Shown piece by piece: positions 38,919 to 48,582 of a stretch of 52,860 nucleotides of DNA. Position 1 is the first letter of the stretch. Each line of letters begins with the position of its first letter. Origin of the DNA: Gracilaria caudata. Taxonomy: Eukaryota > Rhodophyta > Florideophyceae > Gracilariales > Gracilariaceae. The position numbers and the translations under genes are program-made. Location: assembly GCA_030374735.1 (NCBI GenBank), contig JASCIV010000071.1:1201-54060 (forward strand), read 5' to 3'. The notes under the pieces were generated by a model. The model saw only the letters and a program-made list of their open reading frames with translations. It was not told the origin of the DNA and searched no databases.

Positions 38919-39338
38919 GGTAGAACAGCTCGACGTCGCTAACGGAAAGAGATGGCTTTGTACTCGGAACCTTCGTTTCAAAGAGGAAGCTGAAGCAGAT
39001 GCCAGTTCCGGATGGACATTCAGGTTCAATGCAGGTGCACATCATTGATCCGATGCAACGCGATTGGATACTCGAGCCACATGGCACACGCCGTCTGGAC
39101 GGATCAAAGTGGAATCCTAAAATAAGTTGAAATTCACCGTTGCGCAGGTGTGCCACGGTTTAACCCCGCATCGCCTTCCCTTTCGTCTCAAGCTGAGCGT
39201 CTTTCTTGAAGGAAGTTTCTTCTTTCTGAAACTTGCCTGTTTGTTTTCCGTGCACATTCTAGCTTCAGACAGCTCTTCCGCCTTATCTTTCGCTCCTTTT
39301 CACGTCCTTCTGCTTAAGTTCGTCACTCATCAGCACCC
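38919..39338. promoter_or_regulatory. Divergent intergenic region between the MogA-like gene and NFS1
   Basis: 420 bases with a long pyrimidine-rich stretch before NFS1 (39180-39320). No TATA box is recognised. A shared promoter is inferred from geometry only. Confidence 0.4.
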
Positions 39339-40682
39339 ATGTCATCTCAACGCCTTTTTTCACTGGCACATCTGCGGCGACAGATCTGCACGACCGCACA
39401 GGCAACAGTTGTGGAGACGACAGCAGCGGCAGAGGCGGCCATCCCACAGGAAAGGCCAATGGTAGTGAAGCCACGACCTATATATCTCGACATGCAGTCC
39501 ACAACTCCAGTAGATCCTCGCGTTGCCGACGTAATGATTCCTCACTTAACTACGCATCATGGAAATCCACACTCTCGAACACATGCGTATGGATGGGATG
39601 CAGAACGAGCAGTGGAAATTGCTCGTGCACAGGTAGCGTCTCTGATCGGTGCTGACCCGCGCGAGATTATTTTCACGTCTGGAGCTACGGAGAGTAATAA
39701 CATGGTGGTCAAAGGTGTTGCCATGTTCTATAAATCCAAGAAGAAACACGTCGTTACCACTCAGACAGAGCACAAGTGCGTTTTAGATAGCTGTCGTTGG
39801 TTACAACAGCGTGGATTTGAAGTTACGTATCTCCCCGTCAAAGCTGACGGTTTGTTGGATCTTGACCAGCTTAAGGACGCAATTCGTCCAGACACATCGC
39901 TTGTAAGTGTCATGGCGGTGAACAACGAGATTGGAGTTGTCCAACCTCTGCAGGAAATTGGTGAGCTTTGCAGGGAAAAGGGCGTTTTCTTTCACACCGA
40001 TGCCGCTCAGATGGTGGGCAAACTTCCAATGGATGTGAACGAAATGAATATTGACCTCATGTCAATTTCGGGTCATAAGATCTACGGACCGAAAGGAATC
40101 GGCGCGCTTTACTTGCGGAGAAGACCACGCGTGCGTATTGAACCGCAGATGAGTGGCGGTGGCCAAGAAAGAGGTCTTCGATCCGGTACTTTACCTACAG
40201 CGTTGGTTGCTGGTATGGGTGAAGCTGCCAGAATAAGTCAGCAAGAAATGGAGTACGATTTGGCGCGAATGAGGACTCTCAGCAATCGCCTATATAATGG
40301 AGTCATTGGCAGAGTTCCGGATGTGGTCTTGAATGGCAGCAAGGAGCATCGCTTTCCTGGCAATCTCAATTTGAGCTTTGCATATGTCGAAGGTGAGAGT
40401 TTGCTAATGGCGTTGAAAGACGTAGCTGTCAGCAGCGGAAGCGCATGCACTAGTGCAAGTCTGGAACCAAGCTATGTCCTTCGCGCTCTGGGGGTGGACG
40501 ATGAGATGGCGCACACTAGCATTAGGTTCGGCATCGGCAGATTTACAACAGAAAAGGAAGTTGACTATGCCGTAGATTTGGCAGAGAAGCACGTGCAGAG
40601 ATTACGAGAGATGAGTCCTTTGTGGGAAATGGTACAGGAAGGAGTGGACTTGAAGTCAATTAAGTGGACCCAGGAACACTAG
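39339..40682 (+). CDS. NFS1: Cysteine desulfurase, mitochondrial (NFS1/IscS type)
   Basis: 447 residues, no intron. An Arg/Ser/Ala-rich N-terminus (residues 1-40) looks like a mitochondrial presequence. The mature part opens PIYLDMQSTTPVDPRV and has TSGATESNNMVVKG, QTEHKCVLDSCR, NNEIGVVQPLQEIG, FHTDAAQMVGKLP and SGHKIYGPKGIGALY with the PLP lysine at about 247. RSGTLPTALVAGMGEA follows, then SSGSACTSASLEPSYVL, where the catalytic Cys at about 370 sits on the mobile loop. The C-terminus PLWEMVQEGVDLKSIKWTQ is the usual end of eukaryotic NFS1. It makes a persulfide from cysteine for Fe-S cluster assembly on ISCU with frataxin and ISD11. All catalytic residues are present and length is normal. 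Confidence 0.98.
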   Translation: MSSQRLFSLAHLRRQICTTAQATVVETTAAAEAAIPQERPMVVKPRPIYLDMQSTTPVDPRVADVMIPHLTTHHGNPHSRTHAYGWDAERAVEIARAQVASLIGADPREIIFTSGATESNNMVVKGVAMFYKSKKKHVVTTQTEHKCVLDSCRWLQQRGFEVTYLPVKADGLLDLDQLKDAIRPDTSLVSVMAVNNEIGVVQPLQEIGELCREKGVFFHTDAAQMVGKLPMDVNEMNIDLMSISGHKIYGPKGIGALYLRRRPRVRIEPQMSGGGQERGLRSGTLPTALVAGMGEAARISQQEMEYDLARMRTLSNRLYNGVIGRVPDVVLNGSKEHRFPGNLNLSFAYVEGESLLMALKDVAVSSGSACTSASLEPSYVLRALGVDDEMAHTSIRFGIGRFTTEKEVDYAVDLAEKHVQRLREMSPLWEMVQEGVDLKSIKWTQEH

Positions 40683-41098
40683 CTCGGATTGATAGATGTG
40701 CTGTAAAGGATTAAACCCTCTGCTATGACCGCTTCGGCTCTCGTGCCGCAAGGCCGTAACGACCCGCGAACACGGTTTATGGCGGATCCCACCTCAACTG
40801 TAGCATCTTCCGGTATGTACGTCCTTTCTTGTATAGAGCATTCTGAATACATGTAGCAGTTCTGAAAACTTGAGACCACGTCTCGCGCATGAGTGGAAAC
40901 GTATTGCGGTGAACCTTATCGCGTACCATTATTTGCCATTTTGCGACTTGTGTTTCCCTCATAGAATGATCCCCGAAACGGCATTCACCGAGTTCTATCT
41001 ACAACCCTTGTTTCATTACAGTTCTTAAGAACCTGGATAAAGACGAAACGATTGCCCATGTAGATGAGTTCTGTTCAAACAGTAAACACATTTTTCCA
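40683..41098. other. Convergent spacer between NFS1 and TIM14
   Basis: No gene seen. The small frames here lack protein-like composition. Confidence 0.5.
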
Positions 41099-41443
41099 CT
41101 ACAGAACTCGAGTACCTCTTTTGCCTGATACGAGGAAATCTTTTGCCTCATTGACTTTAGTTGCGACGAATGTACTTCCTCCATTATCTGGATGATTTAG
41201 TCTCATTAATCTTCGATGCGCATCTCGAATTTGTTCCTTTGAAGCTCCTTCTCGCAATCCAAGGATTTGAAGAGCTTCTTTCCTGGTCATCTCTGCTCCG
41301 AAGCCACCAGCCATTGAACGTGGAAAGCGAACTGCTCCCGCTGCACCTTGTCGCATCATGAAGTTCCGCCAGGATAAAATCACGTAACGAGAGGCCCACG
41401 CAGCGCCTGCGATTGCCATTCCTGCTATTACTGGAGTCGCCAT
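41099..41443 (-). CDS. Mitochondrial import motor J-protein, Tim14/Pam18 type
   Basis: 114 residues from the ATG complementary to 41441-41443, matching the usual 110-116. A hydrophobic N-terminal segment MATPVIAGMAIAGAAWASRY anchors it in the inner membrane. FPRSMAGGFGAEMTRKEAL is the typical linker, and the J-domain LGLREGASKEQIRDAHRRLM carries HPD at 84-86 (LNHPDNGGS), followed by KVNEAKDFL. The HPD motif stimulates mtHsp70 in the PAM motor at the TIM23 channel. A longer frame (to 41602) starts with a non-ATG codon. It is divergent from MDH. Confidence 0.92.
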   Translation of the reverse strand: MATPVIAGMAIAGAAWASRYVILSWRNFMMRQGAAGAVRFPRSMAGGFGAEMTRKEALQILGLREGASKEQIRDAHRRLMRLNHPDNGGSTFVATKVNEAKDFLVSGKRGTRVL

Positions 41444-41842
41444 GTGATAGATGTAAATTACGGATTTCTCTGTTTCACTGTAGGTTCTGGAGGAGAGACG
41501 CTTCTGGCAATTCACTTCTGCGAGGAACCCTCTATTGCACTGAGTACAAATCTTCTTTCCAGGACTCAAATATCCGCAACTCGCGACGACGACGTTCGTC
41601 ATGGCTATATGTTTCGGCCGAGAGAGCGGCTTCGACTATATATTAATTTAATACAATGTTTTTAAATTTTACCAAAGTTTTTTCAGCTCGCTCGAAGTTC
41701 AGCATCACACGTTTGTTCGCCAACAATCACAAGTACCGATGCTTTGGAGCATCGATGCGGACAGACCGGCAGTCTCTTCGACTCGTGAGGGCATCGGTTC
41801 CCATTGTTTGCCGTTAATCGATCGAACCTATTCGAAAGAAGA
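41444..41842. promoter_or_regulatory. Divergent intergenic region between TIM14 and MDH
   Basis: 399 bases between ATGs, with an AT-rich core (41636-41690) including TATATATTAATTTAATAC. Both flanking genes encode mitochondrial proteins, so co-regulation through this region is plausible but unproven. Confidence 0.4.
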
Positions 41843-43374
41843 ATGCTGCGCACAGCGGCAAGGAGCGCTATGCGCCTCGGCGCTTCAAGATCGCTGCGTG
41901 GACTGGCAACCAAGACCGATCTTCTCCCTCCTCTCAAGATTGCTGTCACCGGAGCTGCAGGTCAAATCGGCTATGCTCTTGTCATGCGTATTGCTAGGTA
42001 TGTTCAATTCAATCCTGGACCCACATAACAAAGCTTTTCCTCCTCGAAAAAGTTTTATTGCGATTGCGGTTCGTCAGCCAAGGATCACAGCGAATGATCC
42101 CTTTCAATCACAAGTCGTACTTTGCGTTTCTTCCTTCCATCGAGCGTATCTTGCCCGCCCGATTGGATGTGAAGTAATGATAGCGTCCTGCGAAATACCG
42201 CGATACGCCCTCCACTACGCAATCAGGTTCCGTGGCATAACCAAGCAGTGTATATTCGAGCGAAATCTAACCTTTGCTCTCTTTGTTATTCGTCTACTGG
42301 TAATTCCTACTGCCTTGTAGCGGGGAAATGCTGGGCCCAGATCAGCTACTAGAGCTCAGCCTTATCGAAACCGAAGCGGGAATGGCACCACTACGTGGCG
42401 TTATGATGGAGCTTGAGGATGGCGCATTCCCCTTGCTTTCTAAGGTCACTGCGACTACAGACCTCCATGAAGGCTTTGGCGATATCTCGTTTGCCATGCT
42501 TATCGGAGCACAACCGCGCACCAAGGGGATGGAACGTTCCGATCTTATGGCTGCAAATGCGAAGATCTTTGCCGAACAAGGTAAGGCCTTGAACGAAACT
42601 GCCGCGGAGAACGCCAAGATTCTTGTGGTTGGTAATCCTGCCAACACCAATGCGCTCATCGCATCTGAAAACGCGCCGGATATGTGGCCGGAACAGTTCA
42701 TTGCAATGACTCGTCTCGACCAGTCTCGCGCAAAGGCTTTATTGGCTGAAAAAGCGGATGTTCCTGTCAAGGACGTCGACCGCGTGATTATCTGGGGTAA
42801 CCATTCTGCCACGCAATATCCTGATCTTTCCCATGCTCGCATTGGTGGCAAATGGGCTAAGTCAATTGTCACCGACGAAAAGTGGATCAAGGAAGACTTC
42901 ATTCCGCGTGTCCAGAAGCGAGGCGCTGAGGTGATTGGCGCTCGAGGCGCGTCATCAGCAGCCTCGGCCGCCTCAGCGGCACTTGATACAATCAGAGACT
43001 TGCATCAAGGATCGGACGAGGAGTGGCTTTCAAATGCCGTTGTGTCTGACGGAAGCTACGGAATCACGAAAGGTATTTGGTACTCGGTGCCAACAGTGTG
43101 TAGGGGAGATTCTCACTTCCGACGTGTTCAGCGCCTGCCTATTGATGAGTTTTCAGCTCAGATGATGAGCAAAACCGAGAAAGAGCTGTTGGACGAACGT
43201 GACTCTGTTCGCCATTTGTTGCCGGGACACGAGATGAAACCAGTATCCTGGAATGTTTTGGAATCACTTCAGGAATCATTCGAGGCTGGAGATATGGCGA
43301 AGGTAGATAAGTTAGCTTCAGAATTGCCTGAATCCATGCAAAAGAGCGTGAATGAGGCAAAGGCTGTCGCCTAA
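41843..43374 (+). CDS. Malate dehydrogenase with a presequence, two exons
   Basis: Exons 41843-41997 and 42321-43374, 402 residues. Residues 1-25 (MLRTAARSAMRLGASRSLRG) are Arg/Ser-rich like a mitochondrial presequence. The NAD site is VTGAAGQIGYAL (36-46). Substrate and catalytic segments are GAQPRTKGMERSDL, VVGNPANTNALIASENAP, MTRLDQSRAKALL and IWGNHSATQYPDLS with the catalytic His. The motif set is that of the cytosolic/NADP-chloroplast/bacterial type II MDH clade, not the classical mitochondrial clade. The joined codon AGC gives RIASGEMLGPDQ, matching the family exactly. It interconverts malate and oxaloacetate. Location could be mitochondrion or plastid; I favour the mitochondrion from the presequence. 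Confidence 0.95.
41998..42320 (+). other. Spliceosomal intron in MDH (323 bp)
   Basis: Donor GTATGT at 41998, acceptor CCTTGTAG ending at 42320, phase 2. In-frame stops occur within it, and removal restores the conserved IASGEMLGPDQ segment. Confidence 0.95.
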
Positions 43375-43734
43375 TTCTGTTCGAAAGTGGTATTGGTTGG
43401 CTGTAGTGAGCAAGTTGAAAAAGTTGATTAAACAGGCTATTCACGACGTCATGTCCTGATCATTCTTGATATGCTCTCTACGTTCGACAAAGAAGAAGGA
43501 CAAAAGACAAATTTTTGCCGTGAACAAAAAAAGGGCGTTCCTGTAGTTTACAAGGATACATTTGGTGGTACATGCTGGAAGAGTGGGACTGCTTTCCTCG
43601 TCTCCTTTCAAGAGTTACGATCTCCGAAAATAGTGGCTCTTGTATATGAGCTGGAAGGCGTTCTGCAGTTGGGCATCACCAAGCAACCGAAATAGATCGT
43701 TAGCACGGACGTTTGATCTTTTGCGCCATAAGAA
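43375..43734. other. Convergent spacer between MDH and the LST8-like gene
   Basis: A 74-codon ATG frame (43471-43695) has no recognisable feature and is not called. A-rich tracts are consistent with 3' ends of both genes. Confidence 0.4.
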
Positions 43735-44988
43735 TTATGTGACAGAACCGTGGTTAAACAAACCGTCTTGACAGGTGGCGTTTCGACCATTAAGTGATGT
43801 GCGTTGAGTTCTGTCTAAGGCCACTGACTTACTAGAGTTGGAATGAGAAGATGGGTGTCTGCGTTCTCGAACTGCAAGGCACACAGTGGGTTTCGGAAAA
43901 CCAGTGAGCTCGACGCTACACCCTAGATTATCGATGTGCCATAGCATGACTTGGGTGACGCTACTGCAAGTGAACAAGAACTTTTCACTGTCCTCAATGA
44001 AGGAAGCATCCCAAATCCAGCCTGGACGACCCGTGAACTCGCGGACTGGCATGACAGAATGTTCCTCAGTTTCAGACACAGAAGCGGATTTTTTCGACGC
44101 TCGATCGTTAAGAATATCAGACATCTTGAAGATTTTGATGGCTCCCGATCCAGTGGTGCATACAAGAAGAGCACCACTATGACTGAGTTTTACACGCGGA
44201 ATATACGAATTGCTTGCACGAATTGTTAGTGGGGTGAGGGGTTTAGAAAGAGTATTTGGTCGATTAATATCGGATGCAAGTACGCTCTGGGTATCATAGA
44301 TAAACACAAACCCATCAAAATTGGCCATGACAATAGTGGAATAGTCGTGACTGAGGTCGATGCATTGAAGATTTCGACGACTTGGATGTGGAATATGCTC
44401 GCTTCTCAAGGAGGAAGTACGATGATTCCAAACGCGAAAACGACCAAGAAAGTCGACGGTGAAAAACACATCGAGAGGTGGATAATACGCAGCGTCGTGT
44501 ATGGCAACAGTAGTACCATCCGGCTTGTTGTTGACGAGTTTTGCCGGGAAAGAAAAAGTGGCCGAGGCGGCAGAAAACATGGGATGACGAAGAGAATGCG
44601 AATGAAAGCTTGGATACGCAGATTGTGAGGTTGCAGCCAATTTAGGAAGCCATGTTTGCAAAGTACCATCCTCGGAAGCAGAATACACAAACGCATTATG
44701 ATTGGGCTCGAATCCCACGGCCGTGACAGGTTCAAGATGTCCTTGAAAGATGGCGAACGTATTGGGAGAAGTGTGATTGGTAGACACGTCGTATACCGCA
44801 ACGCTTGGAGAGCCAGCAACAGCAAGAAATAACGGAGCATCAGCCGGAACAGGTGCGGAGCCTGAAAAGGCGAGCCTTAAAACCTGTTGATCACAAAACT
44901 GCAACACTCGAACAGGCTCATTGTTAACAGAGTCAAACAGACGAATGTTGGTATCGTAGCCGCCCACGGCCAGAAGGAAAGGATTCAT
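43735..44988 (-). CDS. LST8: WD40 protein, LST8/mLST8-like (TOR complex subunit)
   Basis: 417 residues, ATG complementary to 44986-44988, intronless. It opens LLAVGGYDTNIRLFDSVNN, then FLAVAGSPSVAVYDVS, FQGHLEPVTAVGFEP, YSASEDGTLQTW, then VFFTVDFLGRFRVWNH, LSHDYSTIVMANFDGFVFIYD, a long IPRVKLSHSGALLVCTTG blade, and WIWDASFIEDSEKFLFTC followed by VMLWHID. Blade order and the starting AGYD-type motif follow LST8, the seven-bladed propeller that stabilises the TOR kinase domain in TORC1 and TORC2. Two insertions (after blade 3 and before the last blade) and a basic C-terminal tail of about 45 residues make it longer than the usual 305-330 residues. Another WD40 family cannot be fully excluded. 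Confidence 0.72.
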   Translation of the reverse strand: MNPFLLAVGGYDTNIRLFDSVNNEPVRVLQFCDQQVLRLAFSGSAPVPADAPLFLAVAGSPSVAVYDVSTNHTSPNTFAIFQGHLEPVTAVGFEPNHNAFVYSASEDGTLQTWLPKLAATSQSAYPSFHSHSLRHPMFSAASATFSFPAKLVNNKPDGTTVAIHDAAYYPPLDVFFTVDFLGRFRVWNHRTSSLRSEHIPHPSRRNLQCIDLSHDYSTIVMANFDGFVFIYDTQSVLASDINRPNTLSKPLTPLTIRASNSYIPRVKLSHSGALLVCTTGSGAIKIFKMSDILNDRASKKSASVSETEEHSVMPVREFTGRPGWIWDASFIEDSEKFLFTCSSVTQVMLWHIDNLGCSVELTGFPKPTVCLAVRERRHPSSHSNSSKSVALDRTQRTSLNGRNATCQDGLFNHGSVT

Positions 44989-45785
44989 AGCGAGGCGACA
45001 TGGATCGAGCGCTGCGCGACGGACTGGGGAACGGAATGGGAGCGATGAAAAGGGGGAAGGGGGATAGGCCAGTGTCTGCAGGTGGGAGGTGGGGGAAGAA
45101 AGAAGGCGGTCTTTCAGTATCTACAAAGGTGTCCGGGGGAGGGGCGATGGTGGATATAGGAGTTATGCTGAGCCGTTGGCACGGGCGCTTCAGGCTGCGC
45201 TTGGACGGGGGGGGGGACGGCAGTGTCTCTCTCGCATGGCGCTGTGTGCGTGACATGCGATGCTCGCTGTAAAGCAGCGCGTATGTGTAATTTCGTTCTT
45301 TTATTAGGGGGAGGCGTAATGAACAGGCACTGTTTACAGCGTCGGTGAGCGCGTGTCCGCTCCGCCTGAGGCGACACTCGGCGCTGGGTGGCGCTAGTCC
45401 ACGCGAAAGCTCTCCCGCCAAATGAATTATTAGACAGCACGTCGGCCTGCGCGAGCCCTGCAACGCTCCGCCTCGTCAACTGCTCCACTTTGCTCTCGCC
45501 TTGCTCGCACCGTCGCCCATAGTTTCCGTTCGCTTTAGTTTCCGTCCCTAGCGCTGTGCTTTTTGTTCGTTGTTCCGCGGCGCGAACAGCCTTTCCACTC
45601 TCACGCGCCGTCGAGAGCGCCGCCCAAGTCGTCACCGGCCCGCGCCCGTCCCCAACTCGCGCTCCCCACCTGCTCCCCTGGGCACCAAAACGCCCCCGCT
45701 CCACCTGCGTCTTACATACGCACATACAACCACGGACAAGCTCGTGTCTCCTTCGTCATCGACAATTTTTCTTCTCTTCTCGAAC
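44989..45785. promoter_or_regulatory. GC-rich divergent region between LST8 and a small basic protein gene
   Basis: G-rich runs on the left (45000-45230) and a C/T-rich leader on the right (45480-45780). An E2F-like string CCCGCCAAA lies at 45414-45422. Frames crossing this region are compositional shadows. Confidence 0.35.
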
Positions 45786-46274
45786 ATGGGCGGTCGTCGC
45801 GAGGCTAACCAGAAGGCTAAGGCCCACTTGCTCTCCATGCTCGCCGATGAACAAGCGATGTTACAATTGCGCGCGTCACGTGCGCAGCGTCGTGAACGCC
45901 GTCGTGAAATCCGTCAGGAAGATGCCTCTCTAGCCGATGCATTGGTAAGTTGAAACGAAAGCTTTTTCGAAGCTCACAAAACTTGCGTATCTAACATTCA
46001 TGAACAGAATGCAGTGTCTGTTGGAACTGAAGCAAAACAGAACGCTCCGAAGATTGGCGCGCCTCTCAAACAGGACATAGAAATGAAGAGCATGAAGGTA
46101 GCGCGTATGAGAATTCGTAAACGATGCAAGAAATGTCAGCAACGTCTCAACAAGATTCGTGCAAGGATGGCTCGAAGAGCTTCCACCAAGATGAATATCG
46201 ACAGCGCAGCTCCAGGCGCGGCGCTACAAATCGCGTTACCCGCTGGCACGGCCAGCAAGCGCACGTCAATGTAA
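45786..46274 (+). CDS. Small highly basic protein, two exons, function unknown
   Basis: Exons 45786-45944 and 46008-46274, 141 residues. It starts MGGRREANQKAKAHLLSMLADE and is predicted helical and charged (QRRERRREIRQEDAS). Exon 2 has SMKVARMRIRKRCKKCQQRL with CKKC, which could be a basic or metal-touching patch, then ARMARRAS and an Ala-rich end KRTSM. Composition suggests a nucleic-acid-associated or nuclear protein, but no family is recognised. Support for the gene: canonical intron borders, frame preservation across the join, and a strong basic bias on both sides. It converges on cytochrome c1 (105 bases between stops). Confidence 0.7.
45945..46007 (+). other. Spliceosomal intron, 63 bp
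   Basis: Donor GTAAGT at 45945, acceptor GAACAG ending at 46007, phase 0, AT-rich interior. The shortest of the three introns. Confidence 0.85.
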
Positions 46275-46379
46275 TACCAAACACCGAAACAACTTTACTT
46301 TTGTTGCTTTTCTTTTTCTTACCACACCACAAAACTGACTAGTGATAGAGGATTCGACTACAAAAAGCAGACGACACTA

Positions 46380-47213
46380 TCAGCGGAATTCGAGTCTTCG
46401 AGTCTTATAAAGTGACCATTTGAATCTCTTCATGTACAGCATAAAGAAAAACAGAATGGTGAACGCTCCCATCCATTCCATACCCATCTTCTTTCTCTGA
46501 TCGTGCTCCGGTTCGGCGGCCCAGGCAAGGAAAGTAGAAACATCGGCGGCCATCTGACTGGTGGTAGCCTCGGTACCGTCCTCGTACTCAACGGCTCCAT
46601 CATACAAAGCCCTTGCCATCGCGATCTGCCCGCCAGGGAAATAGGGATTATAATATAGCCCTTCACGCACGTTAATTCCCTCCGGAGCATCACGATAACC
46701 AGTGAGCAACGCCCACAAGTAATTCTCGCCGCCATGACGCGCCTTGACAATCAAGCTAAGATCCGGAGGCAGCGCGCCGTTGTTGGCGTAGCGAGCGGCC
46801 TCCTCATTGGGATAGGGAGCCGGCAGCGTATCCGACAATCTGCCCGGACGTGAGAACATCAATCCCTCGTCGTTCGGACCGTCATCCACTTCAATATCCT
46901 CAGCCATCTCCTTGACCTCTTCCTCCGTGTACGCCACGCCCACGAGGTTTCTGAACGCAATTCGATTCATGGAATGACATGATGAGCACACGTTGCGATA
47001 CACCTCGTAGCCGCGTCGAATGGCGGCGGCATCGAAGGAAGCCAGCATGGGCGTGTGCGGCCATTTGATGTGCGGTGGATGCAACGCTTCGTCATCGGCC
47101 AGGGCGGGGATGAGTCGCGGACGCGCGACGAAGAGAGAAGCGCCAGCCGCGGCCGACGACGCAGCGGCCGCCGCCGCTCGCGGCAGCGATCTCCAGAACG
47201 CGCCCGAAGCCAT
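46380..47213 (-). CDS. CYC1: Cytochrome c1, complex III haem subunit
   Basis: 277 residues from the ATG complementary to 47211-47213. An Ala-rich bipartite presequence is followed by the mature start DDEALHPPHIKWPH. The haem motif CSSCH is at 76-80 (VYRNVCSSCHSMNRIAFRNLVG). LPAPYPNEEAARYANNGALPP and DLSLIVKARHGGENY follow, then LTGYRDAPEG and YYNPYFPGGQIAMARAL, a segment that usually supplies the Met haem ligand. The C-terminal anchor is WMGAFTILFFFMLYMKRFKW, ending TRRLEFR. It carries electrons from the Rieske protein to cytochrome c in the inner membrane. Length and motifs are normal. It is divergent from the next gene, 271 bases between ATGs. Confidence 0.98.
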   Translation of the reverse strand: MASGAFWRSLPRAAAAAASSAAAGASLFVARPRLIPALADDEALHPPHIKWPHTPMLASFDAAAIRRGYEVYRNVCSSCHSMNRIAFRNLVGVAYTEEEVKEMAEDIEVDDGPNDEGLMFSRPGRLSDTLPAPYPNEEAARYANNGALPPDLSLIVKARHGGENYLWALLTGYRDAPEGINVREGLYYNPYFPGGQIAMARALYDGAVEYEDGTEATTSQMAADVSTFLAWAAEPEHDQRKKMGMEWMGAFTILFFFMLYMKRFKWSLYKTRRLEFR

Positions 47214-47484
47214 GAGCGAGTCGCACGCAGATCGATTCTCGTTTCTTCTCCACACGCGCGCGGAGCGCTGCGATTGCCGGGTGCATCGCACATCCGGAGC
47301 ACGCACAGTGTGCGCCCACACACGCACCGCCGCAGTAAGCTGCTGTCAGCCTCTCGCAATTACAACTATCGAGGCAGCACACAAATTGAGCGCTACACTC
47401 AGCGCGTTGGGTAAGCGTACGCCAAAGTTATTATACGCGCCCACACATGCGACGAGTGCACGCCGAACGTCTGGCGTCGGTACG
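47214..47484. promoter_or_regulatory. Probable bidirectional promoter, cytochrome c1 and hypothetical gene
   Basis: 271 bases between divergent ATGs, GC-rich with alternating CG dinucleotides near 47250-47340. The string TTATTATACGCG at 47429 is the only AT-rich element. Confidence 0.4.
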
Positions 47485-48177
47485 ATGAAGCCCACGGCCT
47501 CCGCGCCGCCGCGCGTCGCGCCGCCGCCGCCCTGGGCCGCCGCGTCGTTCCGCCGCTGGAAGTGGGACGCCTCCGCCGCGCTCGCCGTGTCTACTCCCCC
47601 GCCCTCCGCCGCCCCGCCCGCAGACCGCCCCGCACTCGCCACCGCCACCGCCGCATTCCGCGCGTTAGCGCCGTTTCTATCCGCGCACGAAGCTGCGCAG
47701 CTGCAACGCGCCTTCCGGTCGCACCCGCCGTTACATTGTCTGCACCTCGTGGTGAGCATGACGCACGTCGTCGTCGCCCGTCTGCGCGCTGAGCGCGCCG
47801 CGGACGCTGCCGCCGTGCCGGTGCGTGCTCCCGTCGCTGTGGACGATGCGCTGCTGCTGGGCGCTGAGTCGTTGTGGGGCAGCGCGTTGGGCGTGTCTCC
47901 GCCGAGTCAGCTAACGCACGTGCCGGAGCCTTCCCTAAGACCGCCACCGCCGTCACGCGCCTCCTTCGAACTTGTGCGGTCGTCTACCGCGCTCAACGAT
48001 GCGCCGTTTTCCATGCCACCGGTGGCGACGTCGTCCGGACCGTCGTCTCCTACGCGTTCGCGTTGGGACGCGTGGGCGAGTTCCACGCCCACGCGGCCCA
48101 CTTCTCTATCTCGTCCATTCGTGTCGTCGCCTCTTGACGCATCTGCGCCGCCGTTCGTGGCCGATCGTCGTCTTTAA
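47485..48177 (+). CDS. Hypothetical Pro/Ala/Ser-rich protein
   Basis: 230 residues from the ATG at 47485; the frame is open upstream to 47020 but that part overlaps cytochrome c1 antisense and is not used. Three parts: a Pro/Ala-rich N-terminus containing FRRWKWD; a helical middle (about 60-125) LAPFLSAHEAAQLQRAFRSH, LHCLHLVVSMTHVVVARLRA; and a Ser/Pro-rich disordered C-terminus with RSRWDAWASS. The middle has a length and helix pattern loosely like region 1 of genes A and A', but similarity is too weak to claim kinship. Very GC-rich at third positions, as expected of a real gene in this composition. Function unknown. Confidence 0.6.
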   Translation: MKPTASAPPRVAPPPPWAAASFRRWKWDASAALAVSTPPPSAAPPADRPALATATAAFRALAPFLSAHEAAQLQRAFRSHPPLHCLHLVVSMTHVVVARLRAERAADAAAVPVRAPVAVDDALLLGAESLWGSALGVSPPSQLTHVPEPSLRPPPPSRASFELVRSSTALNDAPFSMPPVATSSGPSSPTRSRWDAWASSTPTRPTSLSRPFVSSPLDASAPPFVADRRL

Positions 48178-48582
48178 GCTCGAGTCTATCTCCTTCGCTT
48201 TCTTCGAAACGCGCAGCCGAGCGGCGCGTGTGCTGGCGGGCTGTCAGCCCCGTACTGTGCGCTGTGGCGTGCACGCCGCGCCAGCGCCACTCAGCTGTGT
48301 ATTTCGTGCGCGTCTATGCCGCCAATCAGCGCGTTTGGAAAGTCCGTTCCCATGTGCCCAATCCGCCGCCCTGGTCCTCGCTCGCGGTGTAAGCGCGCCC
48401 TTGTACAAAAATGCTCCTCCCCTGCGCGCGTATCCTCACTAACTTTTTTGTATCGCAGCCCCCGTCTTCCCTCAACCTGATCTGTTCACCCACCGCACCG
48501 CTTCCCCTTATTCATTCTCCTTGCCCTCTGTGTTTACCATGAGCTTTCAATTCTGCAGCTCCGCCTGTTTGCGCTCTGCCCC
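48178..48582 (+). promoter_or_regulatory. Intergenic region upstream of the PDI-like gene
   Basis: C/T-rich leader in the last 120 bases. No TATA box and no gene seen. Confidence 0.4.

Noticed and set aside
43471..43695. 74-codon ATG frame between MDH and LST8
   Set aside because: It lies in a convergent 3' spacer, is low in recognisable features, and its length is expected by chance.
47020..47484. Upstream extension of the hypothetical gene at 47485
   Set aside because: It overlaps the first half of cytochrome c1 in antisense and is explained as a shadow; the ATG at 47485 gives a normal divergent gene pair.
47485..48177. Hypothetical gene as a third member of the AhpD-like family
   Set aside because: The helical middle part only loosely resembles region 1 of A (LHCLHLVVSMTHV against LHNLLLHVAVHPHV); one short similarity in an Ala/Leu-rich segment is not enough.
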